The translations under genes were made by a program, and so were the position numbers. Below the pieces are notes generated by a model. That model was not told the DNA's origin and did no database searches. It was given only the letters and a program-made list of their open reading frames with translations. From positions 124,001 to 188,000 of the forward strand of contig JALHNM010000005.1 of assembly GCA_022843485.1 (NCBI GenBank): a DNA stretch of 64,000 bases, written 5' to 3'. Below, one piece after another: positions 7,675-16,181 of the stretch (positions are counted from its first letter, which is position 1; each line of letters opens with the position of its first letter). Source of the stretch: Fimbriimonadaceae bacterium. Its GTDB lineage: Bacteria > Armatimonadota > Fimbriimonadia > Fimbriimonadales > Fimbriimonadaceae.

Positions 7675-10293
7675 TTAGGGGTTCGTGATCACTCGGATGC
7701 GGTTGAGGGTCCGGGGGGTGAAGCGGTCGGTCGCTTCGAGGCCCTGGCCCCGAATCCCGGTCTGGAACATGAGGCCCCGGTCAGCGGAGGCGTCGGTCAC
7801 AATCCTGCGTAGGCCGCCTGCACCGGGCAAGACCTTGGCCTTCGGGTGCTGCCCTCCGAAGAGGTGCCCGATCTCGTGGGCAAGCGTAAACGCGGGCGAG
7901 ACCCCGTTCGCGACGTCCACCCGGAGTTCGAGGGCACGGATCGCTTCCTCGTACATGTTCAGCCCTTGTCCGTTCGCGCCGCCGACGACGAAGACCGCGT
8001 CGACGATGCCCAGAGTCTGCGATTCGCCGATCCGCCCCGCGCCGCCCGGGTCGTTGTCCTCGGACTCCTCGCCCTGGAACTGCTGAGCGATGTAGACGAG
8101 CCAGTACTCGGGGACGTTATGGTCGGCCACGTTGTCGAACCGCCAAGCCGCCGTCCGGGTGGCGTCCGGTGTGTTCCGAGTGAACGCCATGGCCTGGTTC
8201 GGGTTGTGCGGATCCTCTACGAACTGCACGAAGGCAGGCTTGAAGACCTGCTCGAGCAGGCTTCGGTCGCTCAGCGGGATCGCACCGTTCACCGCCGTGT
8301 CGTCGTCGACGAGCGTGTAGGGGATGCGGAGCCCGTTGACCTGGACGGTCTTGCCCATGTTCTGGAGCGCCGTGATCGACATCGCCGTCCCGCCCGCGAT
8401 CCGGACGGTCCCGCCGACGTACTTCGCCGCAAGCCCAGCTCCGAGGTCGGTGACGAGCTTGAGCTTGTCCTCGATCTTAACCACGTTGCCGACGATGAGC
8501 CCTGCGCCGGTGTTGTCGCGGAACTCGGCCGGAAGAGCCACGGCGCAGACGTCCGTGTCCGCCCCATAGACGACGCGCTGCCGGCCGTTGCCCTCTGCGG
8601 CAGCGAGGTCATGGGCGTCCGCTATGCGCATGACGCCGTTCTCGAACCGGCCCTTGCCCTGGTCGGGCTCGGCTCCGGCCGCGCGGTCGAGGTCTTCCCC
8701 ACCGTCGCGAAGCGCGTTACTCGTCGTGTACTCGCGCACCTTCTTCGAGTCGTCGTTGTCGATCGCGGTGATCTCACCGTTCGTTCGGTTGGCCGCAGTC
8801 ACCCGGCCCATGTTGTCGAGCTCGTACCAGACGTGCCGCCAGACCACGAGCGCGGGCGATCCGTAAATCGCGAACTGCGGGATCCGGCCCCCGGCGCCCT
8901 TCCCTTTCCCGACCGCTGGATCGACGACCTCGACGCCGTCCTCGTCGTCTCGGTTCCGGAGCACCTTCAGGAACGCCGGGTCGGCGTTGCTGACGATCTG
9001 GTAACTGTCCCCAGGCTGCATCCCGACCATGAACTCGACCTTGGCCGTCACGTCCGTGAGCTCGAGCGTGCCGATCTTGTCGGCGTTCTCGCCCTTGATC
9101 GTCCCGACCTTGTTCGTCGACCGGTTGTCCTCGTCGATGGTGAACGTCCGCCCCCCCGAGTTCTCGTAGGTACCGGCTGCCCCCTTGTCGTTCGGGTCGA
9201 CCTTGTCGTCGTCGGCGGTGATGTCGTCGATGTCGAACGACTTGAGCGAGAGCTTCACGGGCTCGACCGGCTTGACGTTGAGGGCGATCTGGAGCTCGAC
9301 GACGTCGTTGCGCTTAGCCGGGTCGACCTTCTTCGTCCCCGTGTCGCGCTGGGCGCCCGGGAACACAGCGAAGCCGGTCAAGCTCGTCGACCCCTGGTCC
9401 CAGTTCGGGTCCGCAGTCAGGGTGTCGTCGCGCAGGGCGCTGTTCTTCTTGCCGAGCCAAGACTGGCGTTGGACACCGAGGATCGTGGCGGACGCCTCGT
9501 CCTTGGCCGTGATCCGCCCGCCCGTCTGCTCGCCGGTATCGATCTCGAACGTGATCTTCGTGCCCTGCTGCTTAGAGCTCCGGCCGATGCCCTCCATGTA
9601 GACCGTCTTCGCCAGCGTCCCGGAGACCTCCTCGAAATCGGCCGGCACCAGGTTTTGGTCGAGGTCGACCTGGGTCTTCTTGCGTTCCTTCCAGAACTTC
9701 ACCGCGAGGTCGCCGTCGATCTTGAGCTTGCCCTGGCCGAAGCCGGCGAACTTGGGCTTGATGACGAGCCGCACCTTGGCCAGCTCGTTATCCCCCGCGA
9801 CGTCGTCGTCGGTGAGGTCGAACGTCTTGTCCCGGTCGTCGTTGTCGAGGTTGACCCACGTCTGCACCCCTTTCGTGAGGCGATCTTCGCGGGCCACCTG
9901 GGTCTCCTTCGAGTCGATGACGGGCGGGCGGAAGAGTTCGACCTCGACGCCCACGACCGTCACGTTGGTCTTGGCGACGTAGTTCTTCGGCGTCCCCTTC
10001 GTGGTCGTGGGGACGAACGTGACGGTGATCTCGACATCCTTGAGGTCGTCGCTCGACTTGAGCGCCTCCATCTTGACCGCTAGGCCGGTGTTCGGGGTGA
10101 ACTTCACCTTGTCCGGCTTGTTCGAGCTCCAGACGGCCGACCCCTTCGCCGAGGGCGGCACGAACCGGAGGTCGATGACCTGACCGACACCCAGGTCGCG
10201 GGCACCACGGATGGTCTGCGAGTTCTGGGCGAGCGCGCTCAAGGCGACAAGCGCCAGGAGCAGGCCCGCGCCGAGGCGGAGGTGACGGATCAC
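7675..10293 (-). CDS. Secreted metzincin-like zinc metalloprotease with large N-terminal region
   Basis: This 872-residue protein has a signal peptide (cleavage near ALSALA-QNSQ). A long beta-rich, Asp/Lys-rich region follows, starting with an Ig-like segment near residues 25-120. The C-terminus holds HEIGHLFGGQH at residues 806-816, matching the metzincin zinc site HExxHxxGxxH, with a likely Met-turn at M842 (RGLMFQTG). This predicts an active extracellular zinc peptidase. The start overlaps the PEP-CTERM gene stop by 4 bp, so the two are translationally coupled. The protease may process surface proteins or an exported matrix; the substrate is unknown. Confidence 0.82.
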   Translation of the reverse strand: MIRHLRLGAGLLLALVALSALAQNSQTIRGARDLGVGQVIDLRFVPPSAKGSAVWSSNKPDKVKFTPNTGLAVKMEALKSSDDLKDVEITVTFVPTTTKGTPKNYVAKTNVTVVGVEVELFRPPVIDSKETQVAREDRLTKGVQTWVNLDNDDRDKTFDLTDDDVAGDNELAKVRLVIKPKFAGFGQGKLKIDGDLAVKFWKERKKTQVDLDQNLVPADFEEVSGTLAKTVYMEGIGRSSKQQGTKITFEIDTGEQTGGRITAKDEASATILGVQRQSWLGKKNSALRDDTLTADPNWDQGSTSLTGFAVFPGAQRDTGTKKVDPAKRNDVVELQIALNVKPVEPVKLSLKSFDIDDITADDDKVDPNDKGAAGTYENSGGRTFTIDEDNRSTNKVGTIKGENADKIGTLELTDVTAKVEFMVGMQPGDSYQIVSNADPAFLKVLRNRDDEDGVEVVDPAVGKGKGAGGRIPQFAIYGSPALVVWRHVWYELDNMGRVTAANRTNGEITAIDNDDSKKVREYTTSNALRDGGEDLDRAAGAEPDQGKGRFENGVMRIADAHDLAAAEGNGRQRVVYGADTDVCAVALPAEFRDNTGAGLIVGNVVKIEDKLKLVTDLGAGLAAKYVGGTVRIAGGTAMSITALQNMGKTVQVNGLRIPYTLVDDDTAVNGAIPLSDRSLLEQVFKPAFVQFVEDPHNPNQAMAFTRNTPDATRTAAWRFDNVADHNVPEYWLVYIAQQFQGEESEDNDPGGAGRIGESQTLGIVDAVFVVGGANGQGLNMYEEAIRALELRVDVANGVSPAFTLAHEIGHLFGGQHPKAKVLPGAGGLRRIVTDASADRGLMFQTGIRGQGLEATDRFTPRTLNRIRVITNP

Positions 10294-10973
10294 GCCCGTC
10301 CTCCCGTCGCCCGGCGGCGAGAGGCGGCGAGCCCAAGCCCCGCCGCGAGGGCCGCGAGGAGCCCCGGCTCGGGGACAATCCCGAGCGAGAAGTCCGTCGT
10401 CTCACCCGCGTAGACGCTCACGTCCTCCCATTGGAACCCGAAGAAGTCGCTGCGGACGAAGCTGTTCCCGTTCCCGGTCGGGGTCCCGACCGCGGAGGTC
10501 CCCCCGGTCTGCTGCAGGAACGCCCGTCCCTGGCCCGAACCGACCGGGCGCAGGCCCAGCCAGTACTTCCCCGCGGCGAGCGTGAAGTCGGTCGCGACCA
10601 CGCCGAGGTAACCCTTGTAGGCCGCCGTGAGGTCGAAGGTGTCGGCCGTCCAGGTGCCCTTCGCACTCGTGCCGCTTTCGACCGTCACGAAGCCCGAGAA
10701 CTCCTTCTTGAGGATCAGCCAGTCGAACTCGGTGACCCGGGCGATGTCCGAGGCGAAGCGCCCGTAGACGCTCGTCACGGTGGTCTCCTTCGTCAGTTCG
10801 AAGTCGTCGACGGTCCAGGACCAGGGCACTTCGGTGTCCCGCTCGCTGGTCAGCCCGTTCACGAGGTTGGGGTCGCCTCCGTAGAACAAGGAACCGGCGA
10901 GGGCTCCCGCTTGGGCTGCCGTCCCGAGCGCGAAGAGCGCCCCCAGCGGCAGCAGGGTCTTTGTCGGGTTCAT
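10290..10973 (-). CDS. PEP-CTERM sorting-domain protein
   Basis: This is a secreted protein of about 227 residues. It has an N-terminal signal peptide (MNPTKTLLPLGALFALGTAAQAGA) and a C-terminal sorting signal VPEPGLLAALAAGLGLAAS followed by RRR. Such tails are handled by exosortase/EpsH systems in bacteria with exopolysaccharide. I chose the ATG at 10973 because GGAGAG lies just upstream; an in-frame ATG four codons earlier is less likely. It is the first gene of the cluster with the metzincin protease. The middle domain resembles other beta-sandwich PEP-CTERM proteins but has no named family. Exosortase itself is not in the window. Confidence 0.85.
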   Translation of the reverse strand: MNPTKTLLPLGALFALGTAAQAGALAGSLFYGGDPNLVNGLTSERDTEVPWSWTVDDFELTKETTVTSVYGRFASDIARVTEFDWLILKKEFSGFVTVESGTSAKGTWTADTFDLTAAYKGYLGVVATDFTLAAGKYWLGLRPVGSGQGRAFLQQTGGTSAVGTPTGNGNSFVRSDFFGFQWEDVSVYAGETTDFSLGIVPEPGLLAALAAGLGLAASRRRATGGRA

Positions 10974-11050
10974 AAGTCTCTCCACGCGTCAGGACGCTAT
11001 GGAGAGCTTGCAGCGGGGCTTGCGGAGTGTGACGGCCCGGTCGAGATTCC

Positions 11051-11359
11051 CTACCGAACGTAGTGGATCTTCGGGGCAGACATGTCGTCGAGGAGCATCA
11101 GCGACACGATGGGGAGCGGGCGGGCCTTGGCGATGTCCCGGGCTTCGTCGAATGTCACGTTCTGACTCGCCATCCCGCTGAGGTCGATCCACTCGGCGAA
11201 CCGGAACGCATGGCCCTGGGTCGAGAAGCAGGCCAAGCCGTGGACGCCCTCGTGGCAATAGCAGCCGTACTTACCCGACGGCTCGTGACGGAGCACGTAA
11301 AGCGAGTCCGGGATCGAATCCGCGATATCGAGGAACGGGCAGGAGAGCGTGTCAGTCAT
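11051..11359 (-). CDS. Small uncharacterised cytoplasmic protein
   Basis: This 102-residue protein has no signal peptide or membrane segment. It has a compact alpha/beta pattern (YVLRHEPSGKYGCYCHE, HAFRFAEWIDL, FDEARDIAKARP, VSLMLLDD). The order of strand, helix and strand is reminiscent of DUF3110-like or SseB-like small domains, but I do not recognise it with confidence. Four cysteines lie in the first half (C7, C33, C35, C45). AAGGA about 8-9 nt before the ATG supports the start. It stands between the secreted cluster and gcvT on the same strand. Confidence 0.65.
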   Translation of the reverse strand: MTDTLSCPFLDIADSIPDSLYVLRHEPSGKYGCYCHEGVHGLACFSTQGHAFRFAEWIDLSGMASQNVTFDEARDIAKARPLPIVSLMLLDDMSAPKIHYVR

Positions 11360-11492
11360 CGACGAGTCCTTGGAAATCTATCGGTCGGTCGGCAGGCCTT
11401 TTGAGTGCCACGACGAGAGAAAGGTTGCCGACGTCGGCCGGGTCAGCCGCCTCTGATACGAAGTTGGGACTATCGACCCTCTCGATGATCCT

Positions 11493-12581
11493 TCACCCGC
11501 GCTTGAAGAAGCGCTTGCCCACCACCTGCCCGGGCTCGGCCTTGCCCCGGAAATCGACTGTACACGGGGTCTCGACCTTAACGCCCGGATCGAGGAAAGC
11601 GAAGGCGACCCCGCAGTCGAGCAGCGGCGAGTAGACCCCGCTCGAGACCTCACCGACCGCGCGCCCATCGACCGAGACCTTCGAACCCGGCTGGGCCACC
11701 CGCTTCGACTCCAGTCGCACGCCTTGGAGCTTCGTCGGCGTCCCCCCTGCCCGAGCGGCGTTGATCGGCTCGGAACCGAGGAAGGCCTTCGTCTTGCTCA
11801 CGACCCAGCCGAGGCCGGCCGCGATCGGGGAAAGGTCGTCCGTGAGTTCGTGGCCGTAGAGCGGCAGGCCCGCCTCCACCCGCAAGGTGTCTCGCGAGCC
11901 CAGGCCGCACGGCTCGACCCCGGCGTCCAGAAGCGCCTGCCACAGCCGCCCCGCTTCGGCCGCTGGACACTGGAGCTCGAAGCCGTCCTCGCCCGTGTAG
12001 CCGCTCCGCGCCGCGTAGCACTCCACCCCAGCGACCTTCAGGTCGATCGTACCGAAGAACGGGAGCGCCTCCGCCTCAGCCGACCGGTCGCTCAGCGAGG
12101 CCACGATCCCCGCCGCCTTCGGGCCTTGCACGGCCACCATCGCCGTCTCAGCCGTGTAATCGGCCATCGTCACCCCCGCCGGCAGGAGCGTCCGGATATG
12201 CGCGACGTCCTTGGCGTGGTTGGCGGCGTTGACGACCATTCGGTACTCATCGGCCGAGTAGCGATAGACGATGATGTCGTCCACCGTCCCTCCCGTCGCG
12301 TTCGGCAGGAGCGAGTACTGCCCTTGATGGTCGCCGAGCTTCGCCACGTCGTTCGCCGTCGCGTGCTCGAGGAACGCGAGGGTGCCCTCGCCCGTGAACT
12401 TGAGCCGCGCCATGTGGCTGACGTCGAACATGCCCGCCCCTTCGCGGACCGCCCGCGACTCCGCGATGATGCCCTTGTACTGGACGGGCATCGAGTAGCC
12501 GGCGAACTCGACCATCCGTCCGCCGAGGGCACGGTGGGCGACGTCGAGAGGGGTCGTCTGGAGGGACTCGGTCAAGCTCAC
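11493..12581 (-). CDS. gcvT: Aminomethyltransferase, glycine cleavage T protein
   Basis: This 362-residue tetrahydrofolate-dependent T protein transfers the aminomethyl carbon from the H protein to THF in glycine breakdown. Family signatures seen are MVEFAGYSMPVQYKGI near the N-terminus, GMFDVSHMARLKFTG, and SGYTGEDGFELQCP in the middle, then the C-terminal barrel domain with GVYSPLLDCGVAFAFLDPG. Length is normal. The start is a GTG preceded by TATACT at only 6 nt, a leaderless arrangement, and no glycine riboswitch fits in that space. gcvH and gcvP are not in the window, so the system is dispersed in this genome. Confidence 0.96.
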   Translation of the reverse strand: MSLTESLQTTPLDVAHRALGGRMVEFAGYSMPVQYKGIIAESRAVREGAGMFDVSHMARLKFTGEGTLAFLEHATANDVAKLGDHQGQYSLLPNATGGTVDDIIVYRYSADEYRMVVNAANHAKDVAHIRTLLPAGVTMADYTAETAMVAVQGPKAAGIVASLSDRSAEAEALPFFGTIDLKVAGVECYAARSGYTGEDGFELQCPAAEAGRLWQALLDAGVEPCGLGSRDTLRVEAGLPLYGHELTDDLSPIAAGLGWVVSKTKAFLGSEPINAARAGGTPTKLQGVRLESKRVAQPGSKVSVDGRAVGEVSSGVYSPLLDCGVAFAFLDPGVKVETPCTVDFRGKAEPGQVVGKRFFKRG

Positions 12582-12587
12582 GGCCTC

Positions 12588-12593
12588 AGTATA
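12588..12593 (-). promoter_or_regulatory. -10-like TATACT of gcvT, leaderless start
   Basis: TATACT on the reverse strand ends 6 nt before the GTG start of gcvT, leaving no room for a Shine-Dalgarno. Confidence 0.6.
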
Positions 12594-12620
12594 GCGGCTT
12601 GCGTCCTCTCAGGGTTTCCA

Positions 12621-12634
12621 CAGTGAATTCACTG
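12621..12634. promoter_or_regulatory. 14-bp perfect palindrome, possible operator
   Basis: CAGTGAATTCACTG is a perfect palindrome about 40 bp upstream of the gcvT start, in a 265-bp gap between gcvT and the sigma-region-4-like gene. Its position near the gcvT -35 area suits a regulator site. The protein that would bind is unknown. The rest of the gap (12635-12846) shows no gene. Confidence 0.35.
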
Positions 12635-12846
12635 GGTTTTCTCGGCCGCCCTAAAGTTCGAGTTGGCGGAACCTAGCATGTTGACGAGAGCGCCCCATTC
12701 CCCCGTTTTTTCTTTAGGGGCGGATCGTTCTCGCTGTGTGTTCGTTCCAGGCCAGGGGTGGCCGCCGACCGGACCCGAAGGCCCTCGACGACCCCGGTGT
12801 CTTCGGCGGCGCCCTTGCGCCCCTTGACCGCCTTCCTTGTGAATCT

Positions 12847-13308
12847 ATGCCTTTGAAGCCCGATTTGTATAGACCCCGGGAGACGGGCGACCTCTCCCTC
12901 CTCGCCGACGCGATCCTCGCCCCCCTCGACCGAGACCCGGAGCGCCCCTGCTACCGAGAGGACAGCTTTCGGCGCAAGCTCCTGGAGGCCAACCGCCGGG
13001 CGATGGGCCTCCCCGCCCCGCCCTCCGGCCGAGAGGCCGACGCCCTTCTCGAGTCCGAATGGGCCGACATCGTCGCGGCCGCCGACCTGACCGAGGTCCA
13101 GACGGACGTGCTCTCGCTCCGGCTCGCCGGGTTCACTTTCGAGGAGATCGGTCAGCGACGCGGCCACACGAAGCAGGGCGCCCAGAACATCTTCTTCCAA
13201 GGCGCGAAGAAGCTCGCGCGAGCCTGGCACGGGTACCCCTACCGGGGCCTGGCCCAGGTCTACCGCGACGAGGTCCGACGCGGGAACCGGGTCCGACGCC
13301 CCCGGTGA
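12847..13308 (+). CDS. Sigma-70 region 4-like helix-turn-helix protein
   Basis: This protein is about 153 residues long. Residues 82-125 (TEVQTDVLSLRLAGFTFEEIGQ ... GAKKLARAW) match the pattern of a sigma-70 region 4 or LuxR-type helix-turn-helix, with the FTFEEIGQRRGHTKQGAQNI turn. No sigma region 2 is present, so it is not a complete sigma factor; it may be a DNA-binding regulator. The ATG at 12847 (MPLKPDLYRP) gives a sensible N-terminus; the frame extends upstream without a better start. It lies just before the zinc-ribbon/TPR genes on the same strand, with a 66-bp gap. Confidence 0.7.
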   Translation: MPLKPDLYRPRETGDLSLLADAILAPLDRDPERPCYREDSFRRKLLEANRRAMGLPAPPSGREADALLESEWADIVAAADLTEVQTDVLSLRLAGFTFEEIGQRRGHTKQGAQNIFFQGAKKLARAWHGYPYRGLAQVYRDEVRRGNRVRRPR

Positions 13309-13364
13309 ACGCCCCAGACTCGAACGAATCCGCCCCCTCCTGTCGTCTTCGAGTCGAGGCTAGG

Positions 13365-13370
13365 TAGACT
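13365..13370 (+). promoter_or_regulatory. -10-like TAGACT before the zinc-ribbon/TPR gene
   Basis: TAGACT ends 4 nt before the ATG at 13375. No ribosome-binding site is visible. Confidence 0.45.
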
Positions 13371-13374
13371 CAAG

Positions 13375-14655
13375 ATGGTGCACGAGGGGGCGAACACTCA
13401 GATCGAATGCCGGCACTGCGGCACGGGCCTCACTCTCGGTAGCAAGTTCTGCTGGGAGTGCGGCCGCCCTATTGCGCCTGAGGACGCCGAAAGAGCCCGC
13501 CGCGATCTTGAAGCGCAGGTGGCCGAGGGCCAACGGTTGCTCGGCGAGAACCGGGCCCAAGAGGCGGCGCTCATCGCCGACGCCGCCCTCCAGGCCGACC
13601 CCGACCACGTCCCCGCCCTCGCCCTGAAGGGGGACTCGTTGGAGCGACTCGGAGAGTTCGAAGGGGCGCTGGCCGTCTACGAGCGGATCGTCGACCTTAA
13701 GCCAGAGTCGCCTCTCGACCGGGCCCGGCTCGGCCAGATCCGGCGGGCGATCGACAACCCGTTGGTCGCGGAACCGGACGGCCAGGGCAGGCGCGCCTCG
13801 ATCGTCGCGCTCGCCGCTTCGCTCGTGCTCGTCGCTTCGACGGCCGCCGCCCTCCACTTCGCCTCCCGCCCGACCGCCGTCGCCCAGGCCCAGCCGGCGA
13901 CCGTGGTCGAGGAGGGGCCTTACCAGAAGGCCTTCGCGCCGCCCGTACCCACCGTCCAGACGCCGCGCGGCACCCCCGACCGATCCGCCGACGCCGACCA
14001 GGTCCAGGACGAGGCCGAAGAGCAAGCGGCAGATCCGGCCCCCGCCCGGCCGCGACGGGACACCGCCCCGCGCGAGAACGTGGTCCTTCGGGGGAACCCG
14101 GCCCCGCTCAACGGGGGCGGTCTCGGGTCCGGGGTCGACCCGAACGGCTTCCAACCGGTCGAGCCGGTCGTCGTCGTGCCGAGCCGACCGTCCCAGGCGA
14201 ACCCGGACGACGACCCACGGCCAGCCGCCGTCGTCACCGAGGCGAACGGCCCTGGGTCGAACCCCGAACGGCCGCCCGTCATCGACGTCCGACCGAGCCG
14301 GACCACGCCCGAGACCCGCGGGGGGTCCGTCAGCACCGATGAGGAGGAACCGTCCTCCACCGGGAACGAGGGCGAGGCCCTCGTCCGGACCGCCCGGCAA
14401 ATGGCGCTTCGGGGCGACTACGCGAGGGCCGCTCAGCTGTACGAGCGGGCGATCCGCCTCGGAGTGAGCCCGGCCAGCGCCAATCTCCGGCTCGCCCGAT
14501 GCTACGTTAGCCTGGGGCGGAGGGCCGATGCCGCCGCCGCCTACCGACGGGCCCTCGACGCCTACCTCCGGCTCAAAGACACGGGACAAGGCGACCCGAA
14601 AGTCATCGACGCCTGCATCGCCGAGGCCCGACAGGCCCTCCGAATGCTCGAATGA
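13375..14655 (+). CDS. Zinc-ribbon, single-pass membrane protein with TPR repeats
   Basis: This 426-residue protein has an N-terminal zinc ribbon with C12-C15 and C26-C29 (CRHC ... CWEC). A TPR-like helical region follows (about 40-120: AALIADAALQADPDHVPALAL). There is one membrane helix (about 141-162, SIVALAASLVLVASTAAALHF), then a long Pro/Asp-rich linker (about 165-335), and a C-terminal TPR unit (ALRGDYARAAQLYERAIRLGV). It therefore has scaffold modules on both sides of the membrane. The stop overlaps the start of the next TPR gene by 4 bp. The function is unknown; assembly of an envelope complex is a reasonable guess given the PilZ gene downstream. Confidence 0.8.
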   Translation: MVHEGANTQIECRHCGTGLTLGSKFCWECGRPIAPEDAERARRDLEAQVAEGQRLLGENRAQEAALIADAALQADPDHVPALALKGDSLERLGEFEGALAVYERIVDLKPESPLDRARLGQIRRAIDNPLVAEPDGQGRRASIVALAASLVLVASTAAALHFASRPTAVAQAQPATVVEEGPYQKAFAPPVPTVQTPRGTPDRSADADQVQDEAEEQAADPAPARPRRDTAPRENVVLRGNPAPLNGGGLGSGVDPNGFQPVEPVVVVPSRPSQANPDDDPRPAAVVTEANGPGSNPERPPVIDVRPSRTTPETRGGSVSTDEEEPSSTGNEGEALVRTARQMALRGDYARAAQLYERAIRLGVSPASANLRLARCYVSLGRRADAAAAYRRALDAYLRLKDTGQGDPKVIDACIAEARQALRMLE

Positions 14656-16175
14656 CCCTCGCACGGGCTGCCTGCGCTTGCCTGCTCGGTCTCCTTTCGG
14701 TCGGGGCCGCTGGGCAACCGTACGCGCTCGTCGTCCAGGAGAGCCTCTCGCCCCAGCCCGAGGCCGAGCTCGACCTGCCGATCGCCACGTACTTGGCGGC
14801 CGAGCTCGAGCGGGACGGCCGGGTCGTCCCAGTCGTCTGGTCGATGTCCGACCCCGTCTTCCGTCAGTGGGCCGCCGATGGGCTCGCCCCCTCCCGCCCC
14901 GTCGGCGGCGACCCGCGCGAGGCCCAGGGCCTGGCCCGGAAACTCAAGGTCCCCTACGTCATCGCCCTCCAGGCCGTGCGCCTTGGTCCCCGGCTGCGGT
15001 TGCGGATCGAAGTCAACGAGGGGGGCCGGACAACGTGGCACCAAGGCGATCGGGTGACCAGGCAGGACGTCGAGCGAGCCTTGGCGGCCGAAGGCGATGC
15101 GCCGCCGCTCGGGCCGGCGGGCGAGATGATCGTTTACGTCGACGGACGCCCAGACTGGGACGCCACGGCACGGGCGATCGCCCATAGCTGGGCCAAGCTC
15201 CTGGCCGAGGGGCCGCTGCGCCGGGAGTCCGCCCGGCCCCGCAGTCCGGACGGGACGACCGGGTCAGAGGCGCTCGCCCCGCCGTCCGACGTGCCCGAGG
15301 TGAGCGACCCGGCCCAGGAGGCCGAATCAGCCCTCGCCGCGGGGCGCCCGGCACGAGCAGTCCTCCTCCTGCGTGAGGCGGTCGACCGTGACCCGCGCAA
15401 CGGGGCTCTGCGGACACGGCTTGCCCAAGCCCTCGCCCTCGCCGGGTTCAACGACGAGGCGGTCGAGGAGGCTCGCCGGGCGGCCCGGGCGGGGGCCACG
15501 GGGCCCGAACCCTGGCTCCTGGCCGCCCAGGCCGCGCTTGACGGGGGCGACGGTGAGAGCGCTCGCCGTGACCTCAACGAGGCCCTCGCTCGGGGGGCCA
15601 CCCCCGGGCAAACCACCCCACTGCGGGTTCAAGCCCACCTGCTGAACGGTCAGATCGACGAGGCCCTCGCCCTCCTCGACGAAGGGCCCGCCGACGCGAC
15701 CCCCTACCCCCGGGCCCTGGCGCTCGCCCTCGCCGGCCGGGGGGACGCTCTCGCCGAGACCCTCCCACCCGGGACGGCCTTGGACGAGCGGAGCTACGTA
15801 CTCCTGGTCCGCTGCCTCGACCGGGCCCTCCTGAGGTGGCTGGACGACCTTCGATCAGTCCCCCCGGCCGTGCGACTCAACCCCGGACGACCGGAGACGG
15901 TCGCCCTGGCCGAGACCACCCGGGCCCGGTTCGAGAGCCTCAGCACGCTCGTGGACCGGACCGTGGCCCCCAGCCGGTACGAGGCCTCTCATGAGGGGCG
16001 CCGTTTGGCACACGTGATGCTGCTTCAATCGGCGTTGGACGCCGTCGAGTTCGCCCGCACCACCGACCCCGGATCCGCCGAGGAGAGCGCCGTGAGCCTC
16101 GGTCAGGCCCTGCAGCTCTTGCAGCAGGCCCGGGAGCGGTACCGCAGCGAGCAGACCGACGACGCCCCGCGCTGA
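14652..16175 (+). CDS. Secreted TPR-repeat protein
   Basis: This 507-residue protein has a signal peptide (MTLARAACACLLGLLSVGAAGQ). The N-terminal domain (about 25-180), with YALVVQESLSPQPEAELDLPIATYLAAELE, looks like a TolB-N/curli-CsgG-like nucleotide-independent fold, but this is uncertain. From about residue 215 there are several TPR units (AESALAAGRPARAVLLLREAVDRDP, LAQALALAGFNDEAVEEARRA, AAQAALDGGDGESARRDLNEAL). It is coupled to the upstream zinc-ribbon/TPR gene by an ATGA overlap, and the PilZ gene begins 6 bp after its stop. The three appear to form one operon with a shared envelope role. Confidence 0.75.
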   Translation: MTLARAACACLLGLLSVGAAGQPYALVVQESLSPQPEAELDLPIATYLAAELERDGRVVPVVWSMSDPVFRQWAADGLAPSRPVGGDPREAQGLARKLKVPYVIALQAVRLGPRLRLRIEVNEGGRTTWHQGDRVTRQDVERALAAEGDAPPLGPAGEMIVYVDGRPDWDATARAIAHSWAKLLAEGPLRRESARPRSPDGTTGSEALAPPSDVPEVSDPAQEAESALAAGRPARAVLLLREAVDRDPRNGALRTRLAQALALAGFNDEAVEEARRAARAGATGPEPWLLAAQAALDGGDGESARRDLNEALARGATPGQTTPLRVQAHLLNGQIDEALALLDEGPADATPYPRALALALAGRGDALAETLPPGTALDERSYVLLVRCLDRALLRWLDDLRSVPPAVRLNPGRPETVALAETTRARFESLSTLVDRTVAPSRYEASHEGRRLAHVMLLQSALDAVEFARTTDPGSAEESAVSLGQALQLLQQARERYRSEQTDDAPR

Positions 16176-16181
16176 GGCCGC

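Noticed and set aside
7846-10083. A 745-codon frame opposite the metzincin gene
   Set aside because: It is complementary to a well-supported gene and has no domain of its own.
12582-12660. Glycine riboswitch upstream of gcvT
   Set aside because: The promoter-like TATACT is 6 nt from the start codon, so no room is left for a leader aptamer.
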